Shown here: in pieces, positions 22,860-33,399 of the stretch
Layout: each line of letters starts with the position of its first letter
How positions within the stretch are numbered: position 1 is the stretch's first letter
Program-made: the position numbers and the translations under genes
DNA from: Chamaecyparis obtusa
Taxonomy: Eukaryota; Streptophyta; Pinopsida; Cupressales; Cupressaceae
Length of the DNA stretch: 64,000 nucleotides
Assembly (NCBI GenBank): GCA_027943335.1
Contig: BSBK01007852.1
Coordinates: 124,001-188,000 of the forward strand
Reading direction: 5' to 3'
The notes under the pieces: model-generated
Seen by the model: the letters and a program-made list of their open reading frames with translations, nothing else
Databases searched by the model: none
Told to the model about the DNA's origin: nothing

Positions 22860-24710
22860 TTGCCTATTTTGGCATTTCCTAATTTCAATAAGGTATTTCA
22901 AGTAGAATGTGATGCAAGTGGAAGTGCAATTGGAGCTGTATTGAGTCAAGAAGGTAAACCTGTTGCTTTCTTTAGTGAAAAGTTGAATGATGCAAAAAGG
23001 AAATATTTTGTGTATGATCAAGAATTCTATGCTATTGTTCAAGCACTGAAGAAATGGAGTCATTATTTGATACCGAGTGAATTTGTGTTGTATACCAATC
23101 ATATGGATTTACAATATTTGGGTAGTCAGAATAAGTTGAATCAAAGACATATGAAATGGGTTGAGTATTTGCCGAGTTATACATTTGTGATAAAGCATAA
23201 TAGTGGAGTCACTAACCGAGTTGCTAATGCATTGAGTAGAAGGAGATCTTTGATGACTGAGATGAAAATTGAAGTTCTTGGCTTTGATGACATGAGAGAT
23301 TCTTATGAATTTGATCCTGATTTTTCTGAGTTGTGGAGAAAGTGCAGAGCACCTGTTCAAGATCAACCGAGTACTAAATGGGATGAATATTTTATGCAAG
23401 GAGGTATGTTGTTTAAAGGTATTCAGTTGTGTATACCAAGAGGACCAATGAGAACTAATTTGATAAAGGAGAAACATAGTAGTGGTTTGGCTGGACATTT
23501 TGGAGTTGATAAGACATTGAATTTTCTTAAGGAGAAATACTTTTGGCCATAGTTGTATAAAGATGTTCAGAAATTTGTGAAAAGTTGTGGAATTTGTCAA
23601 ATTGCAAAAGGAGTAAATCAGAATAATGGATTGTATACACCGATTGTTGTTCCTGAGAAACCTTGGACTAATATCAGTATGGATTTTGTTCTTGGCTTAC
23701 CGAAGATAGTAAGAGGTAATGATTCTATATTTGTTGTTCTGGATAGATTTTCTAAAATGGCACATTTTATACCCTGTAGAAAGACATCAAATGCAGTACA
23801 TATAGCAGATCTTTTCTTTAAGGAAATTGTCAAATTGCATGGATTACCGAGGAGTATCATCTCTAACCGAGACAATAAGTTTGTTGGATACTTTTGGAAG
23901 AACCTTTGGAAAAATTTTGGCACCGAGTTGAAATATAGTTCTACATTTCACCCACAGATTGATGGACAAACAGAAGTTGTGAATAGAAGCTTGGGTAATC
24001 TTCTAAGATGTTTAGTTGGAGACACATCGAGTAATTAGGATTCTATATTGGCACAAGCAGAGTTTGCATACAATAATTCAGTGAATAGGAGTACTGGAAA
24101 AACACCTTTTGAGATTGTAAATGGCATACAACCGAGAGGTATATCAAATTTGAGAGACATTGCTGATGAAAGAAAGAGAAGTGTTGGAGTAAATTTTGTT
24201 GAATACATGAAGACACTGCATGAAGATGTGAAGTTTAAGCTAGAAAAGAGTAATCAGAAATACAAAGACAGAGCTGATAGATCAAGAAGACATAAGACTT
24301 TTGATGTTGGTGATGAAGTGATGGTTCATTTGAAGAAAGGCCGATTTCCTATTGGAACATATGGGAAGCTGAAAATGAAGAAGTTTGGCCCTTGTAAGAT
24401 TTTGAGGAAATTTGATAGTGGAAATGCATATGAGATTGATTTACCTGATGACATGGATATATCACCTATTTTCAACATTTCTAATTTGTATGAGTATCAT
24501 GAACCTGATGAAGGCATGACAATACCAATGGATTATCCTAAGAAATAGATGGAAGAAGTTAAGTAGATTTTGGAGCAAAGAATTGGTAGAAGTACAAGAG
24601 GAAAACAATATATGGAATATCTAGTAAAGTGGAAGAATAGACCGATTGAAGATAGTTCATGGATTTCACAGTCTGAGTTGGATGTAGCTCGGATCATACC
24701 TATTTCATGA
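22860..24710 (+). pseudogene. G1 RNase H, integrase and chromodomain
   Basis: RNase H: FQVECDASGSAIGAVLSQ, FFSEKLNDAKRKY, then YTNHMDLQYL where TDH is usual. Integrase: HH-CC zinc finger ending CGICQIAKG (about 23585), first Asp in SMDFVLGLP, then SNRDNKF where family members have SDRD (catalytic Asp to Asn), then TEVVNRSLGN. The tail GPCKILRKFDSGNAYEIDLP precedes a chromodomain at about 24570-24690 (YMEYLVKWKNRPIEDSSW). Stops occur at about 23551, 24036-24038 (shared with G3), 24546-24548 (shared with G3) and about 24563. Confidence 0.92.
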
Positions 24711-24743
24711 TTTAGAGAATCATTTCAAATAACCCCAGGTGTT

Positions 24744-25410
24744 TGATGCAGGAGCATCTCGGGTCCTTGGCAATCCTGTGTCACCAAAAACATATTTGAA
24801 GTTTGTATGTGTTGCTCGGTTCCTGCTTTGACCAAGTTGGTTCAGTGTTGCTTGGTTTCCTTTGTTGACCGAGTTGGTCGGTCATCTCTCTAGCACTTGG
24901 CGATGCTTTTCTGGTGCTCAGTTATCCTTGCTTACTAAGTTTTTTATTTTAGATTTTTGTTGAGGATGACTTGTGTAATTATTTTTGGTCATAGATTTAA
25001 TGCTGGCATCTATCATTAGGAAGTGTGTAGACCTAGATTTGGTCATTCCTTCTATTGATGGTGGATCTGAAGGTCGACTTGGCTTGGTAGCCTCTTTTAT
25101 AAATGTAGTTGTTTGGTTAGAGTTTAGGGGGGGTTTTGCAAGGAGTAAGTTTTGGAGGTAGAAGATAGAAGATTAGAGATTGTTGGCAGATCCTCGCATG
25201 TTGGAGGACTTTTGTACTTGATTATAATATCTGGCCTAAACTAGGAAGGCCTTATAGCCTGGCATGTATGAATCAATTTGAAGATAATATATGAAATATA
25301 TTTTCATTCTCTCTCTCACTTGTTGTGTTGTTGCTTCCGTGTGTGATCTCTACAAGGTGGACCTGGTTAGGGTATGCCTTTGACCCCTCTCCCTGGCCCC
25401 CTTTACATCA
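24744..25410 (+). repeat. G1 3' LTR
   Basis: It starts TGATGCAGGAG directly after AACCCCAGGTGTT, where the plus-strand primer is expected, and ends TTTACATCA at 25410. It is diverged from the 5' LTR by many transitions, consistent with an old insertion. Confidence 0.93.
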
Positions 25411-25748
25411 TAATTATTCTAGGTTTTCTTTATTTTTCCTTCTTTATTAAATATCTCTTGTCATATTCATCATTATGGATGTCATTTCATCCTTTCAGTT
25501 GACATTCTCCTATTTGAATCTCTCACACTCAGTAGGATTTGTATTTAGATCATGGTTTAGTTGTTCATCATCTAAACTTTCTAGTTCTTTCTCCTATAAT
25601 TCTCACAAAGCTCTGATCTCTTCCTCTTGGTTTGCTTCAAATGTGATTTGACCTGTACAATAAAATATTCTTCTTCTTTGAGTTATCTCCTTATTTGATC
25701 TAGATCATTAAGTGTGATCGTAAGATGCTTTTGCAGACTGGATTTCAT
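25411..25748 (-). pseudogene. C2 ORF1, N-terminal part
   Basis: ATG at 25748 (MKSSLQKHLT) opens about 65 bp after the PBS. The encoded stretch is Lys/Glu/Leu rich with several stops and matches the coiled-coil style of N2 ORF1 (48355 on). No copia gag core is visible. Confidence 0.5.
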
Positions 25749-25814
25749 TTTTCCTTCAAAAATCACCCTCAAGTTGTTAGGATTTTAGCAAGGGACCTAT
25801 ACTATGATACCAAT

Positions 25815-26179
25815 TGTTAGAATGAAGGAACACTTATAGGGAGGGGTGAATCAGTTTACTTTTAAATTTCACAATTACTAATCAAATCCCAAAGCTTATC
25901 GAAATGACTTATGAAATCATAATACTTGCAACATATCATATAAGCTCACTTGAATTGTAAAAATGCAAGAACATAAAGCATAATTTCATCAAAATCACAC
26001 ATCATAACACAAGTATTTTTGCATGGAAACCATGTGAAGGGAAAAACCACAGTGAGGATTGAACCCATAAAAACAATATTCTGTAGAATAAAAGTCTTAC
26101 ATATAAGTATGGAGATTGCACCTACAATCAGGATCACTACATAAAGATTGTTGCTCAAATATCATATTTAGGCTACAAC
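25815..26179 (-). repeat. C2 5' LTR, PBS-proximal part
   Basis: It begins TGTTAGAATG at 25815 next to the PBS. It contains the Sirevirus terminal tract (GGAGGGGTGAATCAG on the plus strand) and the GGAAACC...GGGAAAAACCAC block at 26023-26050. It is interrupted at 26180 by G2 and resumes at 30240. Confidence 0.85.
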
Positions 26180-26959
26180 TGATGCATGAGCATCTTGGGT
26201 TTAGAGAAATCTTGCATCAACCAAAAATATTTATTTTTGTTTCTTTATTGTTTTGTTCTAGTTGGGCAATTTTCTGTGTTTTAGATAGTGTTCATTCCAG
26301 TTGGCTCATTAACTAATGTGATCCTTATGATGTGATCTATACATCATGAACATCCTATGTCTAGGTTTGTAGCTCAATCTGATGTTTCCAAATGAAGTTA
26401 TCTTATGAAAGGTTTGGTCATATATTTATTTCCTTTTCTAATGGTCATGATTGGAGAGATTTGGCTTGTGATGGAGATGCACATTATGTGAAGCTTCATA
26501 GTGCATCTTCTCATGTTCTTATACATGTGGTCGACCTCCATGCATGTTTGTGTGTCATGATCTATCTATTTGGGGGTGTTATTATGGATTTAGGTCCTGA
26601 CCTATATGTTGTAATACATTTCCTTTATCTTGGAGATTGTTGATTAGATAGGAAGACTTTTGGTTTGTAATCTTGTATATAAGTAGGGTAGTAGTTCTTG
26701 TTTAAAGGGGGAGATTGGTAATAAGGATAGCTCGTATATATATGATAGTGAAGATTGGGAATAAGGATTATGTCCTTAGTAATGAAGCATGTTTGTTGAA
26801 AAATTTTTAATCTGCATTTTCAGGCCAATGATAATTGAAGAGTATTGTTCCTTATTTACTAGTTTTGATTATTTCTTTGTTTTGTCATTTCCTCTATGTA
26901 GTCTCTAATTGCAAGGTTAGACATCTTCATTGGGCATTTCTCCTCTCTTGACTATGTCA
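26180..26959 (+). repeat. G2 5' LTR
   Basis: This is a 780-bp LTR with a TATATA stretch near 26733-26741. It pairs with 29443-30234. Its first 20 bases resemble those of G1, G3 and G4 (TGATGCATGAGCATC) but the interior is different. Confidence 0.92.
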
Positions 26960-27599
26960 AGAAATATCAGAGCACAATTTCATTTTCTAAGGTTGCAGAT
27001 CGGAGCTCCTAAGCTTGCGAAGTTTCAGACTTTTTATTATTGGGGTGGCAGAATTGAGGATCATACCTACATCAACTGGTGGCTTTTGCAAGATGATCAT
27101 AAATAGGATTTGTTGTTGATTGAGCATGACATAAGAAGTTTTAGCAAAAGGAGATTGAATCCTAGAGATTATGTACCCTTAAGATCCTAGTTGTGGGCTA
27201 GAAAAATTTAGATCTAGCCTACAATTGCAAAGGATTTTATGAAGGGAACCACAAGAAGAGTTGGAGGATCAGTTGAGAGGCAAGTTGGTGATTTTTTGTA
27301 TAGATAGACTATTTGAGGAAAATTGTGGGTTTTATTAGATTACTTGATTATGTTATGGAAATAAACATTGGTGATCAGATCGTCGAAGCTAAGGAATTTG
27401 AGAAAGTGATTCCTTAAATTTGTAGGAATTCCTCCTAGAAGAATGTTCCCTAGAAGGCTAGAGAAAATGATGGAAGAATTCAGGAATAAGATGAGGACTT
27501 AAATCTAAAATTCTTTGACTGGGGTCAAAAGGAACCTTGAAACTTAAGATGAATATGAAGAAGCTACTGAAGATCTTGAGATAGTTGAGGTTGAGATCC

Positions 27600-28438
27600 T
27601 TGTAGATGAAGAAAGATTACTAAGAGCTATGGCACAAATGGGTAAGAGTCATAGAATTGATGTTTCTAATTTTGTTGGTTCATTATATCCTGGGGATTTG
27701 ATAGATTGGATTAGTGAATTAGAAGATTACTTTGAGCTTGAAGATATTAAGGATCCACCAAGGGTTAGGTTAGCACAAACTAAGTTAAAGGGTCATGCTA
27801 CCTTATGGTGGAAGAAATTGTAGAAAGTCAGGGAAGATAATGGTGAACCTAATATAACTAGGTGGAGAGTTATGATTTCTAGACTTAAGTCCAAGTTCAT
27901 ACCAGAGGATTATGAATTGGAATTGTTTAAGAAATTACAAAATATAAAACAAAAGGATTTGATTGTTAAGGAGTGCACTGTGGAATTCTACAAGATACAA
28001 ATCAGATTTGGATACCGGGAATCATCTAAAGAGAAGGTGGCTAGATATATCAATGGTCTAAGACTTAACATTCAGGATGAGTTGAGTATGTTGAGGATTA
28101 GCACAATTGAAGATCCTTACTAGTATTCCTTGAAGGAAAAATACAATTTGAATAAAAGACAAGGAAACCCTAAGGGAAGAGACAGACCAATTGGTGATAA
28201 GGGAAAAGAAAAGCTTGTTGCTAAAGGAGAACCTGATCAGAATATTCTTGGAAGGAGCGTTAGCAATAGTGGTTTTAAAGGAACTTGTTTCAAGTGTGGG
28301 AATGTTGGTCATAGGGGTTTACAATGTTTTGAAATTCTAGCAGAAGTAAAGGCAAATAGAACTTGTTGGCACATGAGGAGAAAATTGAGGATGAACATGT
28401 TAAAAGAGAGGTTTCACCTAAGATGGGAGAATCTCTAA
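27600..28438 (+). pseudogene. G2 Gag
   Basis: One frame runs through 27629-27823, 27872-28123 and 28130-28438 with stops at 27821 and 28121. Motifs are DLIDWISELEDYFELEDIK, GHATLWWKKL, KVARYINGLRLNIQDEL and the knuckle CFKCGNVGHRGLQC (about 28287-28328). It is homologous to the Gag of G1, G3 and G4 but clearly diverged. Confidence 0.88.
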
Positions 28439-28479
28439 TGTTCTAGAAAGTTATGTTGATTAAGAAGGAATATGAGCAT

Positions 28480-28920
28480 GTTAAGAGAAGGTATTTATCC
28501 CGAGAATTTTTTAAATCAGATTACAAATATTGAAAGGTGATAATAGACAGTGGTAGTACTGAAAACCTTATATCAGAGGAGACAGTATAGAAACTTGGAC
28601 TAAGGAGACTTAAACACCCTTTTCTATATGGGATAAGTTGGTTTCAGGATGACCATATGTTGGAGGTTAAAGAACAATGGTGGGTTAAGTTCAACATTGG
28701 ACCATACTGGGATGAGGTATTATATGATGTGGTTAACATGAATTCTTGTCATGTTTTTCCTAGAAGACCTTAACAGTATGATGTTGGAGCTATTCATTAT
28801 TTTTGAAGTAATACTGCATCTATAATGAAAGATGGCCAGAAGTTCACTTTAATTACTTTGAAAGAGGGAAGGAAGGATGACAATCTGAGTTTAATGAGGA
28901 CTTACACCTTAGGAGATTAG
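28480..28920 (+). pseudogene. G2 protease-like remnant
   Basis: The active-site segment VIIDSGSTENLISEE lies at about 28537-28580, followed by the protease body aligned to G1 (FQDDHMLEVKEQ, CHVF-RRP), with several stops. It ends near 28918 without running into an RT domain. Confidence 0.75.
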
Positions 28921-29442
28921 ACTATTTTGTATTAGAAGATGATGGATTTGGAGCAGCTAATTGAGTGGGTTCCTGAGGTTGTTTATTTGTTGAAGCATTT
29001 GTTGAATGAACCTAAATCGGTGGAATTTAAAAATAAGGATAACAAGATAGTGTTGCAATAGAAAGTTATTGAAGTGGTATCAGATGAGTAGTTGGATCTT
29101 TTGGATGGATTAAAAATAAGGAATTTATTAACTAATATCAGAGGTGCATTCAATAAGTAGAGGAGGAGGAAGACATTAATTCCTACATGTAGGAGTGAAA
29201 AAAGTAGAAGAAATTTTTGTGAGTTGGATAATCAGAGTAGTAGTAACAGAGTGGTACCTAATGATGGATTGGATACTACTAGGTTTAAGGTTTTGGATAG
29301 TAGGCGTAGCCATTTTTAGAATATGATGGTTGCAGACAAAGAGGATACATGGATAAAAAATGAGCATGGTGTTTATGTCTTGAATCCTATCATATGTTCA
29401 TAATTTCCTCTTATGGAACATATTCTATTCACCTGGGGTGTT
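28921..29442 (+). other. G2 internal tail, no recognised domain
   Basis: The tail occupies the place where RT would begin in G1. Readable fragments (for example WVPEVVYLLKHLLNEP and LLTNIRGAFNK) match nothing in the other elements of the window. It ends with ACCTGGGGTGT just before the 3' LTR, the same position as ACCCCAGGTGT in G1. Confidence 0.5.
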
Positions 29443-30234
29443 TGATGCAAGAGCATCTTGGGTTTGGAGCAATCTTTCATTAATCAAAAATATTTCTTTT
29501 AGTTTTTTTTTTGTTCTATTCTAATTGGTCAATTTTTTGTGGTTTAGATAGTGATTGAATTCCATTTGGTTTTTTATCTTATATGATCCTTATGATGTGA
29601 TCTAAACATCATGAACATCCTATGTCTAGGTTCGCAACTCAATCTGATGTTTGGACCAGATGAAGTTATCTTATGAAAGGTTCAGTCCTATATTTATTTC
29701 TTGTTCTAACAGTCAAGATTGGTAAGGTTCAGCTTGTGATGGAGATTCACATTAGGAAAAGCTTCATGGAGCATCTTCCCTTATTCTTATATATGTTTCC
29801 AACCTCCTTGCATGTTCGCATGTCATGATCTAGATCTATTTGGGGGTGTTCTAATGGATTTACGTCCTGACTTATATGTTGTAATATGTTTTCTTTATCT
29901 TGGATATTATTGATCAGATAGGCCAACTTGTAGTTGGAGATATTGTATATAAGTAGGATAGTAGTTCTTTTTTAAAGGGGGAGATTGGTAAGAAGGATAA
30001 CCCATATATATTTGATAGTGAAGATCAGGAATAAGGCTTATGTCCTTAGTAATGAGGCATGTCTATTGAAAAAATTGTAATTTGCATTTTTAGGCCAACT
30101 TGATGATAATTGAAGAGAAATGTTCCTTATTTATTGGTGTTGATTATTGCTTTGTTTTTTCATTTTTTCTATGTAGTCTCTAGCTTCAAGGTTGGACATC
30201 TCCATTGGGGATTTATCATCCCTTGATTGTGTCA
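29443..30234 (+). repeat. G2 3' LTR
   Basis: This is a 792-bp copy of 26180-26959, ending TTGTGTCA at 30234 and followed by the ACAAC duplication. Confidence 0.92.
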
Positions 30235-30239
30235 ACAAC

Positions 30240-31107
30240 CCAAAAGAAGACTCATTGTCTTCCAAAATAATCACTACTCTAATCATAGACTATTAAACTA
30301 TCAAAATGACATCTACCAAATATCTGATTATGTAGTTCCATATAAGCTTGAATGTTGAGAAAATCCAAAATCCAAAATTGATTATTTTGTTACCCCTATT
30401 TTCATAACCAAAATATCAGATCTCTATATATTGTATCAGATCCTTTCTACTCATGTTCTATAATTCTTTATGATCATCAAAATGATCTTTGAGCTCCTTT
30501 TTATACATCAATGAACCCCTATTAGATCATTATATAGGTCTGCATCAGGAGATTTCATTAAACAAGTCAGCTTGCCCTAAAATGTTCTTGGAAAAATAAA
30601 ACATTTTTATCAATGTTAGCTACTTCCTCAATTTGACATGTTTCCCTCTAACAAAAATCAAATTAGGTGACTAACTATTTTATTTATATAATTAAATTAT
30701 CAAAGTTAGCACTAATTACCTTTACCAATGTCTGCACCAAGATCTAATTGCTTTGTCGGCCTGCAACTATGCTAACTGAACAAAACTACTTCTTTGATCT
30801 GGAAAAAAACCTTATCAAATATTAACATTATGTCTTCCTATTCAGTGTGACTAATCAATACACATTTCTTAGGCTTCCATTAGATGTGCACTCCAAAATT
30901 GTTCTTCTTTAGATATCATCGAACCCTTCTATGTAGCCTTCCAGTGTACTTTGTTCTTCATCCTGGACATAGTTAAATCTTCAATTGAGGTCCAGTGTCA
31001 ACTCCAAACATGTCACATAAATATATAGTATAGGTAGACATCATTTAGTTTCCAGAAATGAAAACACTCCCTCATAATTAGTATTCTATGTAGTGTATCT
31101 TGCCACA
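30240..31107 (-). repeat. C2 5' LTR, distal part
   Basis: It continues the C2 LTR after G2 (AACCCAAAAGAAGACTC matches 5955 on). It ends at 31107 with CTTGCCACA, the counterpart of CTTGCTAACA at 6815-6824. Confidence 0.85.
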
Positions 31108-31518
31108 AATACAAACTCCACATGGCATGGTAAGATCCATAAAAACCTCTTAACTCATCGTCAAATTTATATTCAGCCCAAAAGGTCATAATTCAATTAG
31201 GATAAGAAACTTATTCAGTTAAAGACCAACATAGACAGTAGTGACAAACAATATAACAACATATCTTCACTTGCGAAAAAATAAATACATGAATTTTGAA
31301 CTAGAACATTCTACAAAGCTCTTGAACATGTCCATTAAGCCAAACACTAAGAAAAAATAATGTGGGGCATTATTTGGACCAACCCAAACAAATAGACTCA
31401 CTACCAACAAACAAAAAATCACAACTTCAGCTACTATACTATTAGGGACCTAATGTGGTATGTAAAAATGCAACTAATGAATAAGCATAAGCAACTATAC
31501 TAATTCTTACATTATCAC
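31108..31518. other. Host sequence between C2 and G3, no gene seen
   Basis: This AT-rich sequence has no supported frame. It continues after G3 at 37447, since the ATCAC duplications join the two sides. It is part of the older DNA into which C2, G3 and C4 inserted. Confidence 0.6.
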
Positions 31519-32179
31519 TGATGCATGAGCATCTCGGGTCCTTGGAAATCTTGTGTCACCAAAAACATGTTTGTGTTTTCCTATGTTGCTCAGTTCCTGC
31601 TTTGATCGAGTTGGCTGAGTAGTTGCTCGATTTCCTTTGTTTACTAAGTTGGTCGGTTAACTCTCTGGCACTCAGTTAATTCCCTGGTGCTCGGTTTTCT
31701 TTGCTAGCACTCAGTTATCTTTGCTTATTGAGTTGTTTTTTTAGTTTCCTATTGAGTTTGACTTGTGCAATTAATTATGGTCATGGATTTAATGTTGGTA
31801 TCTATCATTGGCAAGTGTGTGGACCTAGATCTATTCATTCCTTCTATTGATGGTGGATCTGAAGGCCGACTTGTTTGGTAGCCTCTTGTATATATTGTAA
31901 TCTTTGGTTATAGTTTAGGGAGTCAGTTTTAGGGATAGAAGATAGAAGATAGTTTCAGATCCTCACATGTTGGAGAACTTTTGTATTTGAATTGTAATAT
32001 CTGGCCCTAACTGGGAAGGCCTTACAGCTCGGCATGTATAAGTCAATTTGAATGAATATAAGAAGTTGATATGCATTCTCTCTCTCACTTGTGTGTTATT
32101 TTCTTTTATGTGTGATCTCTAGAAGGTGGATCTAGTTAGGGTGTGTCTTTGGCTCCTCTCCCCATGCTCCCTTGCATCA
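31519..32179 (+). repeat. G3 5' LTR
   Basis: It starts TGATGCATGAGCATC and ends CTTGCATCA. CTCGGT/ACCGAG-type hexamers cluster at 31590-31740, as in G1. Similarity to the 3' LTR is high by eye. Confidence 0.93.
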
Positions 32180-32358
32180 GGTGGTATCAGAGCTGAGGTG
32201 AGATCTAGATCTAGGTTTGTGAATCTAGGTTTGAGGGTTCCTTCTTGTCAAGCCCTAGTTGATTTGTTGTGGGGTAGCATATTGCAATCTAACTTGCAAT
32301 TGTAGAGGATTTCATGATGGTTCATGGGAGGCAAGATGCGGATCTAGGATTGGCAGAC

Positions 32359-33332
32359 ATGTTGAGACAACTTGTTGCTAGATTAGAAGCTATTGAAAAA
32401 GCCCAGTGAAGAGGAAGACATTTTGAAGATGCTAGTGATGATGAAATTGAGGATGAACAAGGTGATGTAGAACCTACACTGATGATGGATCAAGGTGAGG
32501 AAAGATTGTTGAAAGCTTTGACAAATCTGGAGTCTACACCACATTTCAATCCTCCTAAGTATAGTGGACAATTGGATTCAGATGAATTGGTGGACTAGAT
32601 CACAGAGATGGAAAAGTACTTTGAATATGAAAATTTCCCTAAGGAAAAGAAGGTAAAAATTGCAAACACAAAGTTGAAAAGTCATGCATCCTTATGGTGG
32701 GAACATCCATAGTTGGATAGAAAGAGGAGAGGCAAAGAAAAAATCAAGGTATGGAATAAGATGATGAATAAATTGAAAGGAAAGTGTTTAACTTGTGATT
32801 ATCAGATTAACCTAGTTAGGTGAATGTAAAGTTTGAGGCAAAAAGATAGCTTGGTAAAGGATTATACTAAGGAATTATATAGATTAGATATCAGATATGG
32901 ACATGATGAAGATGATGTGGAAAGAATTGCTAGGTACCTAAATGGATTGAGAGTTTCCATCCAAGAAGAAATCAGTTTGGTTAAGTTGGAAAACTTTGAA
33001 GAAGCCTATCAATTTTCCTTGAAAGCTGAGGAGAAATTGAACAAAAGACATGAACAGAGACAAGGAGGTAGATGTGGTAGATTCCCTAGAGGAAGAGGTA
33101 GATCTTATCATGAAAACAATAGATCTGAACTAGAAAATACAAATCTGGATAAAGGCAAGACCGAGTGGAAAAGTGAAATTTCATCTAGAGGAAGAAGCAA
33201 TAATTACCGAGGTGGTTATAACAGAGGTGGTTTTCAAGGAACTTGCTACAATTGTGGAGAAGAATGGAATAGGTCATTTGAGTGTACACATGCAAGTAAG
33301 AAGGTTAGTAGCAGTAGAAATGCTTTGGTGTA
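32359..33332 (+). pseudogene. G3 Gag
   Basis: The frame opens at ATG 32359. It has the same core as G1 Gag (FEYENFPKEKKVKIA, SHASLWWEH, ARYLNGLRVSIQEEI), then an Arg/Gly tail and a worn knuckle CYNCGEEWNRSFEC in which the conserved Gly-His is replaced by Trp-Asn. Stops occur at about 32407, 32596, 32710, 32821-32823 (shared with G1), about 32827 and 33330. Confidence 0.9.
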
Positions 33333-33399
33333 AGAAGAGTCACCAAATGAACCTAAGAAGGAAAAGAACTTGATGGTAAGGAGAGAACTTTGGAGTGAA

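Larger units (their letters stand above)
19484..25410 (+). mobile_element. G1: full-length Ty3/gypsy chromovirus (decayed)
   Basis: The LTRs are 19484-20129 and 24744-25410, both TGATGCAGGAGCATC...TCA. The TSD is GAATT at 19479-19483 and TAATT at 25411-25415 (one mismatch). The PBS from 20130 reads AGTGGTATTAGAGC (initiator Met type). Order is gag, protease, RT, RNase H, integrase, chromodomain, as in chromoviruses. It is inserted in ORF1 of C2. G3 is a close sister copy. Confidence 0.94.
26180..30234 (+). mobile_element. G2: non-autonomous gypsy element (gag-protease only)
   Basis: The LTRs are 26180-26959 and 29443-30234 (TGATGCA...GTCA), with perfect TSD ACAAC at 26175-26179 and 30235-30239. 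The PBS at 26960 is a worn TATCAGAGC. The internal region is only 2.5 kb: it has gag with a CCHC knuckle and a protease-like segment, then a short tail. No RT, RNase H, integrase or chromodomain motif is seen in any frame. It fits the TR-GAG class of non-autonomous elements mobilised in trans. It is inserted in the 5' LTR of C2. Confidence 0.92.
5891..31107 (-). mobile_element. C2: pol-less Sirevirus-like LTR element, disrupted by three insertions
   Basis: This element is reassembled on paper from four blocks: left (3') LTR 5891-6824, internal 6825-10390, 18180-19483 and 25411-25814, and right (5') LTR 25815-26179 plus 30240-31107. The junctions are validated by the TSDs of the three inserted elements and by reading frames that continue across them. 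The PBS (minus strand of 25801-25814) reads ATTGGTATCATAGT. Internal length without insertions is about 5.3 kb. It encodes a coiled-coil plus zinc-knuckle ORF1 and a long ORF2, and I see no protease, integrase, RT or RNase H. The left LTR lacks its outer third (about 275 bp), so the original TSD is lost. Confidence 0.8.

Noticed and set aside
22284..24548. Opposite-strand frames of 90-160 codons throughout the gypsy elements
   Set aside because: They are antisense shadows of the pol domains and recur in G1, G3 and G4 only because the sense sequence does.
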